The position numbers and the translations under genes are program-made. The notes beneath the pieces are model-generated. The model searched no databases. It had not been told where the DNA came from and saw nothing but the letters and a program-made list of their open reading frames with translations. Shown in pieces: positions 43,279-51,118 of a stretch of DNA of 64,000 nucleotides (the first letter of the stretch is position 1; the number at the start of each line of letters is the position of its first letter). Source of the stretch: Arthrobacter globiformis (GTDB taxonomy: Bacteria; Actinomycetota; Actinomycetes; Actinomycetales; Micrococcaceae); NCBI RefSeq assembly GCF_003261175.1, contig NZ_QLNP01000104.1:1-64000 (forward strand). The letters are read 5' to 3'.

Positions 43279-44778
43279 ATGGACACCCTCAACGAACTGC
43301 TGAACGGCTTCGCGGCCGCGCTGACCTGGCAGAACCTCATCTTCGCGTTCCTGGGCTGCCTGCTGGGCACCGTGATCGGCGTCCTGCCGGGCATCGGCCC
43401 GGTGGCCGGCGTTGCCCTGCTCATCCCGCTCACGCTGAACATGGACCCGACCGGCTCGATCATCATGCTCTGTGCCATCTTCTACGGCACGGCGTACGGG
43501 GGAACCATCACCAGCGTGCTGCTGAACACCCCGGGTGAGGCGGCATCGGCCATCACCACCATCGACGGCCACGCGATGACAAAGATGGGCAAGGCCGGCG
43601 CGGCCCTGACCATCGCCGCCATCGGCTCCTTCGTCGGCGGCACCATCGCCACCCTCGGACTCGTCGCCGCCGCCAAGCCCCTGGGCGAACTCGGCCTGCT
43701 CGTCGGTCCCCCGGAGTTCTTCGCCCTGATGGTTGTCGGCATCTCCCTGCTCGTGGCGCTGGCCGGCAAATCGATGGTCAAGGCCCTGATCTCCGGAGCC
43801 CTGGGCCTGCTGATCTCGATGGTGGGCATCGACCCCGTCGCCGGCGCACCCCGCTTCACGTTCGGCATGGATCGGCTCCTGGACGGCGTGAGCTTCGTGG
43901 CCGTCATCGTCGGCGTCTTCGGCCTGTCCGAGATCCTGTCCTACCGCAAGGGCGAGTCGACCGTGGTGCACGCCCCCGGTTTCCGTTCGCTGCTGCCCAC
44001 CCGGAACGAATGGCGCCGGAGCGCTCCTTCCATGGCCCGCGGAACCGGCATCGGCTTCGGCCTCGGCCTGATCCCCGGCATGACCGGCTCTGTCGCGTCC
44101 CTGCTCTCCTACGGCGCCGAGAAGAAGTTCTCCAAGCACCGCAACGAACTGGGAAAGGGCGCCGTCGAAGGCGTTGCCGGACCGGAAACGGCCAACAACG
44201 CGCACGCCAACGCCGCGCTCATCCCGCTGTTCACCCTGGGGATCCCCGCCTCGCCCACCATCGCCGTCCTCATGGGCGCCTTCCTCCAGCAGGGCCTGAC
44301 GCCGGGACCGACGCTGTTCACGGAGCACTCCGAAATCGCCTGGGCCATCATCGCCAGCCTCTTCATCGGCAACCTCCTGCTGGTGCTGCTCAACGTCCCC
44401 CTGGTGGGTCTCTGGACCTCGATCCTGCGGGTCCCGGCTCCGATCCTGACCGCGCTGATCCTGCTGTTCATGGTCATCGGCGCCTACACCATCAACTTCA
44501 GCGTCTTCGACGTCTTCGTGATGATCGGCTTCGGCCTGCTGGGCCTGGCCCTTCGGCACCTGGAGATCCCGCTGGCCCCCATGGTCCTCACCCTGGTCCT
44601 GGGCCCGCTGATGGAGCGGTCGCTGCGCGAATCGCTGGAAATCTCCCAGGGTGACTTCAGCATCTTCCTCAACCGCCCCATCTCGGCCGTGCTCATCGCG
44701 CTGGGCCTCCTGATCATCTGCAGCCCGCTGCTGAAGCTCCGCAAGCCCAAGGCCCTGACCGACGACCCGGAAACCTAG
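43279..44778 (+). CDS. tctA: Tripartite tricarboxylate transporter large permease (TctA)
   Basis: 499 residues with about 12 helices. Hallmark N-terminal motif GTVIGVLPGIGPVAGVALLIPLTLNMDP and FYGTAYGGTITSVLLNTPGEAASAITTIDGHAMTKMGKAGAAL, which is highly typical. Moves the substrate delivered by TctC using an ion gradient. The second half repeats the fold (LGLIPGMTGSVASLLSY). Confidence 0.95.
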   Translation: MDTLNELLNGFAAALTWQNLIFAFLGCLLGTVIGVLPGIGPVAGVALLIPLTLNMDPTGSIIMLCAIFYGTAYGGTITSVLLNTPGEAASAITTIDGHAMTKMGKAGAALTIAAIGSFVGGTIATLGLVAAAKPLGELGLLVGPPEFFALMVVGISLLVALAGKSMVKALISGALGLLISMVGIDPVAGAPRFTFGMDRLLDGVSFVAVIVGVFGLSEILSYRKGESTVVHAPGFRSLLPTRNEWRRSAPSMARGTGIGFGLGLIPGMTGSVASLLSYGAEKKFSKHRNELGKGAVEGVAGPETANNAHANAALIPLFTLGIPASPTIAVLMGAFLQQGLTPGPTLFTEHSEIAWAIIASLFIGNLLLVLLNVPLVGLWTSILRVPAPILTALILLFMVIGAYTINFSVFDVFVMIGFGLLGLALRHLEIPLAPMVLTLVLGPLMERSLRESLEISQGDFSIFLNRPISAVLIALGLLIICSPLLKLRKPKALTDDPET

Positions 44779-44835
44779 ACCCCCTCCCGCATTCCCCGCT
44801 AACCAACAAACAAACCTCTTCGAAGGAGAAGACAC

Positions 44836-45837
44836 ATGTCTCGCAAGAAAGTAACCGCGGCCCTTGCCGCAGCCGCCCTGCTCGCGCTCACGGGGTGCGG
44901 TGCCAACGCCGGCGCAACCTCCGCCGCCGGCGAAGACTTCCCCAAGAAGGGCAAGACGATCGACCTCGTCGTCGCATTCTCCTCGGGCGGGGCCGTGGAT
45001 ACCGCAGCCCGCCTGGTCCAGCCCGTGCTGGAGAAGGAACTCGGCACCAACGTCGAGGTCATCAACAAGCCCGGCGCCGGCGGCCAGATCGGCTACACCC
45101 AGCTGACCAGCGCCAAGCCCGACGGCTACACCATCGGCGCCACCGGTTCCCCGTCGGTCGTCGTGTCCCCGCTGGACCCGGCCCGCGGCGCGAAGTACAC
45201 GCGCAGCAGCTTCCAGCCGCTGGGACGCCAGGTCATCGACCCGGCCGTCATCGCCGTCCAGCCGGACAGCCCGTACAAGACGCTGAAGGAACTGCTGGAC
45301 GCGGCCAAGGCCAAGCCCAAGTCCATGACCGCCAGCGCCACCGGACTGCAGACCGGCGAGCACTTCGCCCTGGCCCAGATCCAGGAGACCACCGGCGCCG
45401 AATTCGCACCGGTCCACTTCTCCGAAGGCGCATCGCAGGCCACCACGGCATTCCTCGGCAAGCACGTCGACATCCTCGTGGCCAACGTCAGCGACGTCAC
45501 CGACCTGACGAAGCAGAACAAGGCCCGGGTGCTGGGCATTATGACCGCCGAGCGGTCCCCGTCGCTTCCGGACGTCCCGACGTTCAAGGAAAGCGGTTAC
45601 GACGTCGAAGCCGGTACCGCCCGCGGCTACTCCGCCCCCGCCGGCCTGCCGGACGCCGTCGCCAAGAAGCTCGAAGCCGCCCTCCAGAAAGCCATCGAGG
45701 ACCCGGAGGTCGTCAAGAAGATGAACGACCTCGGCCTGCAGACCAGCTACCTCTCCGGCAAGGACTACGAGACGTTCTGGGCCGGGCAGGAGTCGGACTT
45801 CAAGAAGGTCCTGCCGATGGTGCAGAAAAAAGACTGA
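44836..45837 (+). CDS. tctC: Tripartite tricarboxylate transporter binding lipoprotein (TctC)
   Basis: 333 residues. Lipobox LTGC near residue 20, then FPKKGKTIDLVVAFSSGGAVDTAARLVQPVLEKELGTNV, the usual opening of Bug/TctC proteins, and DVPTFKESGYDVEAGTARGYSAPAG near the C-terminus. Binds a carboxylate outside the membrane; the ligand is not predictable. Strong ribosome-binding site GAAGGAG. Confidence 0.93.
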   Translation: MSRKKVTAALAAAALLALTGCGANAGATSAAGEDFPKKGKTIDLVVAFSSGGAVDTAARLVQPVLEKELGTNVEVINKPGAGGQIGYTQLTSAKPDGYTIGATGSPSVVVSPLDPARGAKYTRSSFQPLGRQVIDPAVIAVQPDSPYKTLKELLDAAKAKPKSMTASATGLQTGEHFALAQIQETTGAEFAPVHFSEGASQATTAFLGKHVDILVANVSDVTDLTKQNKARVLGIMTAERSPSLPDVPTFKESGYDVEAGTARGYSAPAGLPDAVAKKLEAALQKAIEDPEVVKKMNDLGLQTSYLSGKDYETFWAGQESDFKKVLPMVQKKD

Positions 45838-45908
45838 GTCCAGAAGAAGGACGAGCCCACACACACCGCCCGTTCCAGCCCACCAACACCATCAGGGAAG
45901 ACACCGCC

Positions 45909-46535
45909 ATGACCACCCCCGCCCTTCAGGACACCTCCTTTACCCGCCCGGACCAGGAACTGGTCGGCCGGCTGGCCAAGCTGCCTGCCGCGAACATCGG
46001 TGACGCGATGGACCGGCTGGGAGTTGCCGACTCCGCGATCCAGGCGATCTGGCCCGGGGCGAAAATCGCCGGGCCCGCCTTCACGGTCTGGACCCGCCCC
46101 GGGGACAACCAGGGCATCCACGAAGCTCTGAAACTGGCCAAGCCGGGAGATGTCATCGTGGTTTCCGGCGGCGGCGACGAGTCCCGCGCGCTCCTGGGCG
46201 AACTGATCGGCGAGCGCGCCATCAACCTCGGCATCGCCGGCTTCGCACTTGACGGTGCGGCACGCGATGCCGAGGCCCTCGGCGAGATCGGCATGCCGGT
46301 CTTCGCCCGGGCGGTCACCCCTGCAGGCCCGTACAAGAACGGGCCGCACCGCATTGGCGGTCCTGTCGCCTTCGGCGGCGTTCCCGTCCTGCCTGGCGAC
46401 ATCATCATCGGTGACTCCGACGGCGTCGTGGTAATCCCCTCGGAGCAAGCGGAGGCCGTGGCGGAAGCGGCCGAAGCGGTCTTCGCCGACGAAACCAACC
46501 GCCGGGCGTCCATCGTCGCCGCCCGCGGCCAGTAA
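45909..46535 (+). CDS. RraA-family protein (aldolase/decarboxylase type)
   Basis: 208 residues from ATG 45909 (AGGGAAG 8 nt upstream); the much longer open frame before it is a shadow of tctC. RraA/HMG-CHA aldolase fold: LPAANIGDAMDRLG, then GELIGERAINLGIAGFALDGAARDAEAL with the G-E-L and R-D metal-site residues, and GDIIIGDSDGVVVIP. Expected to split or decarboxylate a hydroxy-oxo acid to pyruvate-type products. It is the second such protein in the window. Confidence 0.85.
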   Translation: MTTPALQDTSFTRPDQELVGRLAKLPAANIGDAMDRLGVADSAIQAIWPGAKIAGPAFTVWTRPGDNQGIHEALKLAKPGDVIVVSGGGDESRALLGELIGERAINLGIAGFALDGAARDAEALGEIGMPVFARAVTPAGPYKNGPHRIGGPVAFGGVPVLPGDIIIGDSDGVVVIPSEQAEAVAEAAEAVFADETNRRASIVAARGQ

Positions 46536-46552
46536 GTAAGGAAACACATCCC

Positions 46553-47332
46553 ATGACAAAGTGCACCATCATCGGCCTGGGCGAAGCAGGTGCGGCTTAC
46601 GCGGAAGCACTCGCCGCAGCGGGCCACCAAGTCACCGGGTTTGACCCCGTTGCCGCCGCCACCCCGGCGGGAACCCTGCGGGCAGCCACCGCCGCGGAAG
46701 CCTGCGAGGGCGCAGACGTCGTCCTGGTCCTCACCGGCGCGGCCGCTGCCCGCAGCGTCGCCAAGGAGTGCCTGCCGGTCCTTCCGGCAGGCAGCACCTA
46801 TGCCGACTTCACGTCTTCATCCCCCGCTGTGATGCAGGAGCTCGGCCAGGTGCCCACCCAGGCGAGCTTTGCCGACGTCGCGATCCTTGGGCCCGTCGCC
46901 GCCCTGGGCGCCAAAACGCCGCTCATGGTCAGCGGCCCCGGATCCACCGCGGTGGCGCAGCTGCTGACGCCCCTGTGCGTCGACGTCGAAATTGCTGACG
47001 GCGGGCCGGGGGCGGCCATGTCCCACAAGCTGCTGCGCAGCGTCCTGATGAAGGGCATGGCATCGGTGGTGGTGGAAGCGGTCACCGCCGGCCGGGCGGC
47101 CGGACTGGAAAGCTGGATCCGGGAGCAGATCGCCCGGCAGCTCGCCGGCGACGGCCACGCCGTCATCGACCGGTTCCTCGCAGGAACGTCGAAGCACGCC
47201 GTGCGCAGGTCCCGGGAAATGCAGGACACCGCGGAATACCTGGCCGAGCTCGGCGTCCCCGCGGAAATGACGGAAGCCTCGGCGGCAGCGCTGACGCGGA
47301 TCGCAGCGGCACCGGAGGCCGCCCTGCGCTGA
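46553..47332 (+). CDS. NAD(P)-dependent 6-phosphogluconate-dehydrogenase-like oxidoreductase (DUF1932 type)
   Basis: 259 residues. N-terminal Rossmann CTIIGLGEAGAAYAEALAAAGHQVTGFDP; C-terminal helical region starting GGPGAAMSHKLLRSVLMKGMASVVVEAVTAGRAAGLE, typical of the DUF1932 C-terminal domain of beta-hydroxyacid dehydrogenase relatives. The catalytic lysine of the family is at SHKLLRS. It likely oxidises a hydroxy acid made from the transported substrate. Confidence 0.85.
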   Translation: MTKCTIIGLGEAGAAYAEALAAAGHQVTGFDPVAAATPAGTLRAATAAEACEGADVVLVLTGAAAARSVAKECLPVLPAGSTYADFTSSSPAVMQELGQVPTQASFADVAILGPVAALGAKTPLMVSGPGSTAVAQLLTPLCVDVEIADGGPGAAMSHKLLRSVLMKGMASVVVEAVTAGRAAGLESWIREQIARQLAGDGHAVIDRFLAGTSKHAVRRSREMQDTAEYLAELGVPAEMTEASAAALTRIAAAPEAALR

Positions 47333-47370
47333 ACGCGCATGAGGCAGAATCAATGAACAGGGAGTCAACG

Positions 47371-47415
47371 ATGAATCCGGAAGCAAACCAACACCCCGAA
47401 GGAGCAGCCCGATGA
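47371..47415 (+). other. 14-codon leader ORF before DctM-like gene
   Basis: MNPEANQHPEGAAR with GGGAG 6 nt before the ATG; its TGA overlaps the next ATG (ATGA). Probably a coupling leader or the leftover of a lost small transporter subunit. Could be chance. Confidence 0.3.
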
Positions 47416-48761
47416 TCGGCATCTGGGCACTGGGAGCCTACCTGGCTGTCATCCTGCTCTGGACGACTGTCATCAAGCGCAGTGTGGGCGAAGCGATGCT
47501 CCTAGGGTTCCTCGTTGTCCTTCCGTTTACCGGGGCCGCCGCCCAGACCGGCTGGAACGCGCTCTACGATGCCATCACCGATGAGATCGTGTACGCCACC
47601 ATGGCGTTCGTCTTCATGGGGTACCTGCTGGAGCGGACCGGCGTGCTGGACCGGCTCATCGACCTGCTGAACTCCCTGATCGGCGGAGTCAAGGGCGGCC
47701 CGGCCTGGGTCTCCACTGTCGCGTCGGCCGGCCTGGGCGGCGTGGTGCACAACCAGGCCGCGATCGCCGCCACCGTGGGTTCGGTGACCATCCCGTGGAT
47801 GGAAAGGTCCCGCCTCGACAAGCCATCCGCGGCCACATTGGTAGCGGGCAACGCGGGCATGGGCATCACCTTCCCGTTCAGCGCCTCGATGTTCGTCCTC
47901 GTGGGATCCTCGACTGTCGGGCCGCTGCTGAAGGTCAACGACCTCGTCCTTCCCCTGCTGCTCGGCGGGCTGTGGTGCTTCCTGCACCGCCTGATCGTCA
48001 CCTATGTGCTGATCCGCAAGAGCAACATGGCACCCCTCGATGCGGCCCACCGGACACCCGTCCGCCGGGCCTTCGCCCAGGGCTGGGCCACCATGATCCT
48101 GTTCGTGGTGGTGGCCGTCCCGCTGATCCTCACCTCAGGCGCAATCGCCGATGCTCTGTCGGACTGGACGGGCTCGGACGTGGCCAAGACGGTCAGCGTC
48201 ATCGTCTGGATCCCCGTTGTCCTGATCCTCACGGGACTCATACTGGGACGGAAACGGCTGCCCCGCGGCGGGAAAGCGTACTGGGACTTCCTGCAGCAGT
48301 CCGCGCCGCGCTTCGGCGTCGTCGGCGTTACCGTGGTTTTCGCCTTCGCGGGCGCCAACGCCCTGGCCGCCACCGGGCTGCCCAAGCAGATGACGGCACT
48401 CCTGAACCAGTTCAACCTGCCGCTGTGGCTGCTGGCCATCCTGATCGGCCTGATTGTCATCGCCGTGGCCGCACCCCTGTCCGCGACGGCGACCATGGCC
48501 GCCGTCGGAACCGTGGGCGTGGCCACACTGGTGGCCGCCGGCGTGCCGGCCACCACGGCGGCAGTCGCGGTGCTGGTCTTCTCCTCCTGCGAGGCAGCCG
48601 TGCCGCCCGGCGGCGCTCCGCTTTACGTCGCGTGCGGCATCGCCGACGTAGACCCGTACAAGACGTTTGCCCGCCTGTTCGTCCTCTACGCCCTGCCGCT
48701 GCTGGCCATCGGCGTGCTGATCGCCGTCGGCGTCCTGCCGATCGGTGTCCTGCCTACCTAG
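47412..48761 (+). CDS. TRAP/DctM-like large permease
   Basis: 449 residues, about 12 helices. The segment FVFMGYLLERTGVLDRLIDLLNSLIGGVKGGPAWVSTVASAGLGGVVHNQAAIAATVGSVTIP reproduces the DctM pattern; GITFPFSASMFVLVG and VPPGGAPLYVACGIADVDPY match the second half. No DctP binding protein or ordinary DctQ is encoded here, so it may act alone, with the small protein that follows, or with another binding protein. AAGGAG before the ATG. Confidence 0.82.
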   Translation: MIGIWALGAYLAVILLWTTVIKRSVGEAMLLGFLVVLPFTGAAAQTGWNALYDAITDEIVYATMAFVFMGYLLERTGVLDRLIDLLNSLIGGVKGGPAWVSTVASAGLGGVVHNQAAIAATVGSVTIPWMERSRLDKPSAATLVAGNAGMGITFPFSASMFVLVGSSTVGPLLKVNDLVLPLLLGGLWCFLHRLIVTYVLIRKSNMAPLDAAHRTPVRRAFAQGWATMILFVVVAVPLILTSGAIADALSDWTGSDVAKTVSVIVWIPVVLILTGLILGRKRLPRGGKAYWDFLQQSAPRFGVVGVTVVFAFAGANALAATGLPKQMTALLNQFNLPLWLLAILIGLIVIAVAAPLSATATMAAVGTVGVATLVAAGVPATTAAVAVLVFSSCEAAVPPGGAPLYVACGIADVDPYKTFARLFVLYALPLLAIGVLIAVGVLPIGVLPT

Positions 48762-48773
48762 GGAAGCGTGGAA

Positions 48774-49031
48774 ATGCAGAAGCTACGACACACTACCAAC
48801 GCCGTCTTCGTGATCAGCCTGGCGGTACTCCTCATCGCCGGAATAGTTTTCGTGGCCGGGCAGGCGCTCGCCTTGGTCACCGGGCAGGGCGGGTGGCTCG
48901 CAGTCCTCAACGAAGCCGTCAAGGGCCCGGCGTGCATCGCCGCGTCCGTCTGTGCCCTCGCCGGATTCCTGCTCAGTTACAAGACCTCCGCGAAACAGAA
49001 CAACCCGCAGCAGGAAGCACGCACCCCATGA
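48774..49031 (+). CDS. Small two-helix membrane protein next to DctM-like permease
   Basis: 85 residues from ATG 48774 (GGGAAG 7 nt upstream; an upstream GTG at 48768 is too close to it). Two helices: AVFVISLAVLLIAGIVFVAGQALALV and GPACIAASVCALAGFLLSY. In place of a DctQ-type small subunit it is very short and comes after, not before, the large subunit. Overlaps the cyclase gene by ATGA. Probably a partner of the DctM-like protein. Confidence 0.7.
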   Translation: MQKLRHTTNAVFVISLAVLLIAGIVFVAGQALALVTGQGGWLAVLNEAVKGPACIAASVCALAGFLLSYKTSAKQNNPQQEARTP

Positions 49032-50017
49032 CCTCCACGGAATCCGGCACAACCTATCCGTCCTATGAGGCCCTGCTGGAACGGGAAGGGCGCCTCTCGG
49101 GTACATCCTGGGACCTGTTTCCCGACAGCGACCGCGGCACCCCGTCCTTCATCCGGCCCGATTCCGTCCGGGAAGCCGCGGGCTGCGTCCGGACCGGAAC
49201 CGTCTTCGGCCTCGACTACCCCGCCGACGCCTTCGACCCCGGCATGTCCCTGAAACGGAGGGCTCCGCGGCACACGATCTACTCGGCGCACCCCGCCCAC
49301 CGCGACGATTTCCTCGACGGGTACTACCTGCAGGGCTCCAGCCAGATCGACGGGCTCCGGCACCGCCGGGCGGACGACGTCGGCTTCTACAACGGGACCC
49401 CCGACGACGAGATCCGGGAGGGAACCGCTGCCCTCGGAATCCAGGCCTGGGCCGAGCAGCCCATCGTCGGACGGGGCGTGCTGGTGGATCTCGACGGATA
49501 TTGCCGGGGCCAGGACACGCCGATCGACCATGCGGCCGGGCAGCCTCTTGGGCTTGGCCTGGTTCAGGCCGCAGCCGAGGCCCAGTCTCTGATTCTGCGG
49601 TCCGGCGACATCCTCATGCTGCACACGGGGTGGTCCGAGTGGTTCCTCGCGCTGCCGGCCGGGGAGAAGGAGAGCCTGCGCGCCAGCCGCCGGGCCAGCG
49701 GCATCGAACAATCGGCAGAGTTTGTCGCCTGGGCCTGGGACAACCAGCTTTCCGTCATCGCCGCAGACAACTTCGCCGTGGAGTGCCTGCCGCCGGTCTC
49801 CTCCAGCCCGTTCCGGAGCACGGCGCCCAATGACCACGGCATGATGCACCAGCAGTTGCTCGCAAAGCTCGGCCTGCCGCTGGGGGAACTCTGGCAGCTC
49901 GGCCCGCTCAGCCGGCATATGAAGGCCACCGGCAACTGGGACGCGCTGGTTACCGTGAAACCGCTGAACATCACGGGAGCGACCGGCTCCCCGGCCAACG
50001 CGACAGCGGTGACATAA
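49028..50017 (+). CDS. Cyclase family (kynurenine-formamidase-like) metal hydrolase
   Basis: 329 residues. Cyclase (PF04199-type) motif appears in the variant GYYLQGSSQIDGLRHRR, where the usual H-x-G-T-H-x-D is changed to G-S-S-Q-I-D; IVGRGVLVDLDGYCRGQDTP and DILMLHTGWSEWF fit the fold. The family hydrolyses amides, lactones or cyclic acids; here it may open a lactone or imide to the acid used downstream. Last gene of the operon. Confidence 0.85.
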   Translation: MTSTESGTTYPSYEALLEREGRLSGTSWDLFPDSDRGTPSFIRPDSVREAAGCVRTGTVFGLDYPADAFDPGMSLKRRAPRHTIYSAHPAHRDDFLDGYYLQGSSQIDGLRHRRADDVGFYNGTPDDEIREGTAALGIQAWAEQPIVGRGVLVDLDGYCRGQDTPIDHAAGQPLGLGLVQAAAEAQSLILRSGDILMLHTGWSEWFLALPAGEKESLRASRRASGIEQSAEFVAWAWDNQLSVIAADNFAVECLPPVSSSPFRSTAPNDHGMMHQQLLAKLGLPLGELWQLGPLSRHMKATGNWDALVTVKPLNITGATGSPANATAVT

Positions 50018-50107
50018 CTAGCCCACCGGTTTGGGCATGAAGAACTTCGTGGCGAGGCACAAGGGGCTGACCTGCACACCGGTGCGGCCAAGCGGACGGT
50101 ACTCCAT
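50018..50107 (-). pseudogene. N-terminal remnant of a second aldo/keto reductase
   Basis: Begins MEYRPLGRTGVQVSPLCL, the classical start of aldo/keto reductases of the GTM-x-F-G branch, with a perfect AGGAG 5 nt before the ATG, but stops after 29 codons (ending FFMPKPVG). The rest of the enzyme is missing and the cyclase gene follows on the other strand. A truncated gene left by a deletion. Confidence 0.75.
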
Positions 50108-50128
50108 GGTGACTCCTACTTCTTTGTT

Positions 50129-51016
50129 TCAGGCTTCGGGGATCACCATGGCGAAGCGCTCAATGCGGGCCTCGTCCGGGTCCGGTCCGTTGCGCACCCC
50201 GGCGTCGAGTGCGTCGATCGAGGCGAGTTCCTCGGCGCTGAGCTCGAAGTCGAAGACGGCGAAGTTCTCCGCGATGCGTGCCGGGTTGGTCGATTTCGGG
50301 ATCGCCGAGCGGCCCTGCTGCAGGTGCCAGCGCAGCATCACCTGGGCAGGGCTCTTGCCGTGTGCGTGCCCGATAGCGGCGATCGCGGGGTCTTCCATCA
50401 CGTTGCGGCGGTCCTCGCCCCAGCCGGGGTAGAAGGTGATGCCGCCGATGGGTGACCAAGCCTGGGTGAGGATGCCGTTTTCGGTGTCGGCTGCCTGGAC
50501 GTCCCGCTGGGTGAAATAGGGGTGCAGCTCGATCTGGTTCACCGCCGGGACGATGTGGGTAGCGGCGAGCAGCTGTTCCAGGTGGTGCGGCATGAAGTTG
50601 CTGACGCCGATCGCCCGGACGCGCCCGTCAGCGAGCAGGGTCTCCAGCGCCTTGTACCCCGCGATGGTTTTCTCGAACCGGTCGGGTGCCGGCTGGTGCA
50701 GAATGAGCAGGTCGAGGTAGTCGACGCCGAGCTTGCCCACTGCTTTCTCCCAGGCATGCAGGGTCTCGTCGTAGCCGTAGTCGCTGACCCACACCTTGGT
50801 CTCGATGAACACGTCCCCCCGATCGACCCCGGAACTGCGGATGCCTTCGCCGACCTCCCGTTCGTTGCCGTACGCGGCGGCGGTGTCGATGTGCCGGTAG
50901 CCGGCCGCCAGCGCGGCCTCGACCGCCGCCGTCGTCTGCTCCTGAGGGCTTTGGAAAACGCCCAGACCGAGGGCGGGCATCGTGATGCCGTTGTTGAGTG
51001 TAAGTTCAGGTTTCAT
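50129..51016 (-). CDS. Aldo/keto reductase
   Basis: 295 residues from ATG 51016. Start MKPELTLNNGITMPALGLGVFQ, catalytic Y in DTAAAYGNE, K in ETKVWVSD, H in LLILHQPAP: the complete AKR triad, and the NADPH-binding AIPKSTNPARIAEN at the C-terminus. NADPH-dependent reduction of carbonyls, 2,5-diketo-D-gluconate reductase-like. A GGAGG sits only 1 nt before the ATG, so a slightly different start is possible. The gene is divergent from a MmyB-like regulator. Confidence 0.9.
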   Translation of the reverse strand: MKPELTLNNGITMPALGLGVFQSPQEQTTAAVEAALAAGYRHIDTAAAYGNEREVGEGIRSSGVDRGDVFIETKVWVSDYGYDETLHAWEKAVGKLGVDYLDLLILHQPAPDRFEKTIAGYKALETLLADGRVRAIGVSNFMPHHLEQLLAATHIVPAVNQIELHPYFTQRDVQAADTENGILTQAWSPIGGITFYPGWGEDRRNVMEDPAIAAIGHAHGKSPAQVMLRWHLQQGRSAIPKSTNPARIAENFAVFDFELSAEELASIDALDAGVRNGPDPDEARIERFAMVIPEA

Positions 51017-51118
51017 GCCTCCAATGCAACCGTGATTTCCCAGGGGCCGGGAGTTCCTGTCGTTCCGGGTAACGCCAGTGCCTCCCTCGCTCCGGGACCG
51101 CCGCGTAGCGTTGGTGCC

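Noticed and set aside
43273-45864. 863-codon open frame on the minus strand
   Set aside because: It lies opposite tctA and tctC, which have clear domains; its composition (Asp, Glu, Gly, His, Gln-rich) is typical of antisense frames in high-GC DNA.
47795-49027. Upstream extension of the cyclase frame
   Set aside because: Overlaps the DctM-like and small membrane genes; true start is ATG 49028, coupled to the preceding stop.
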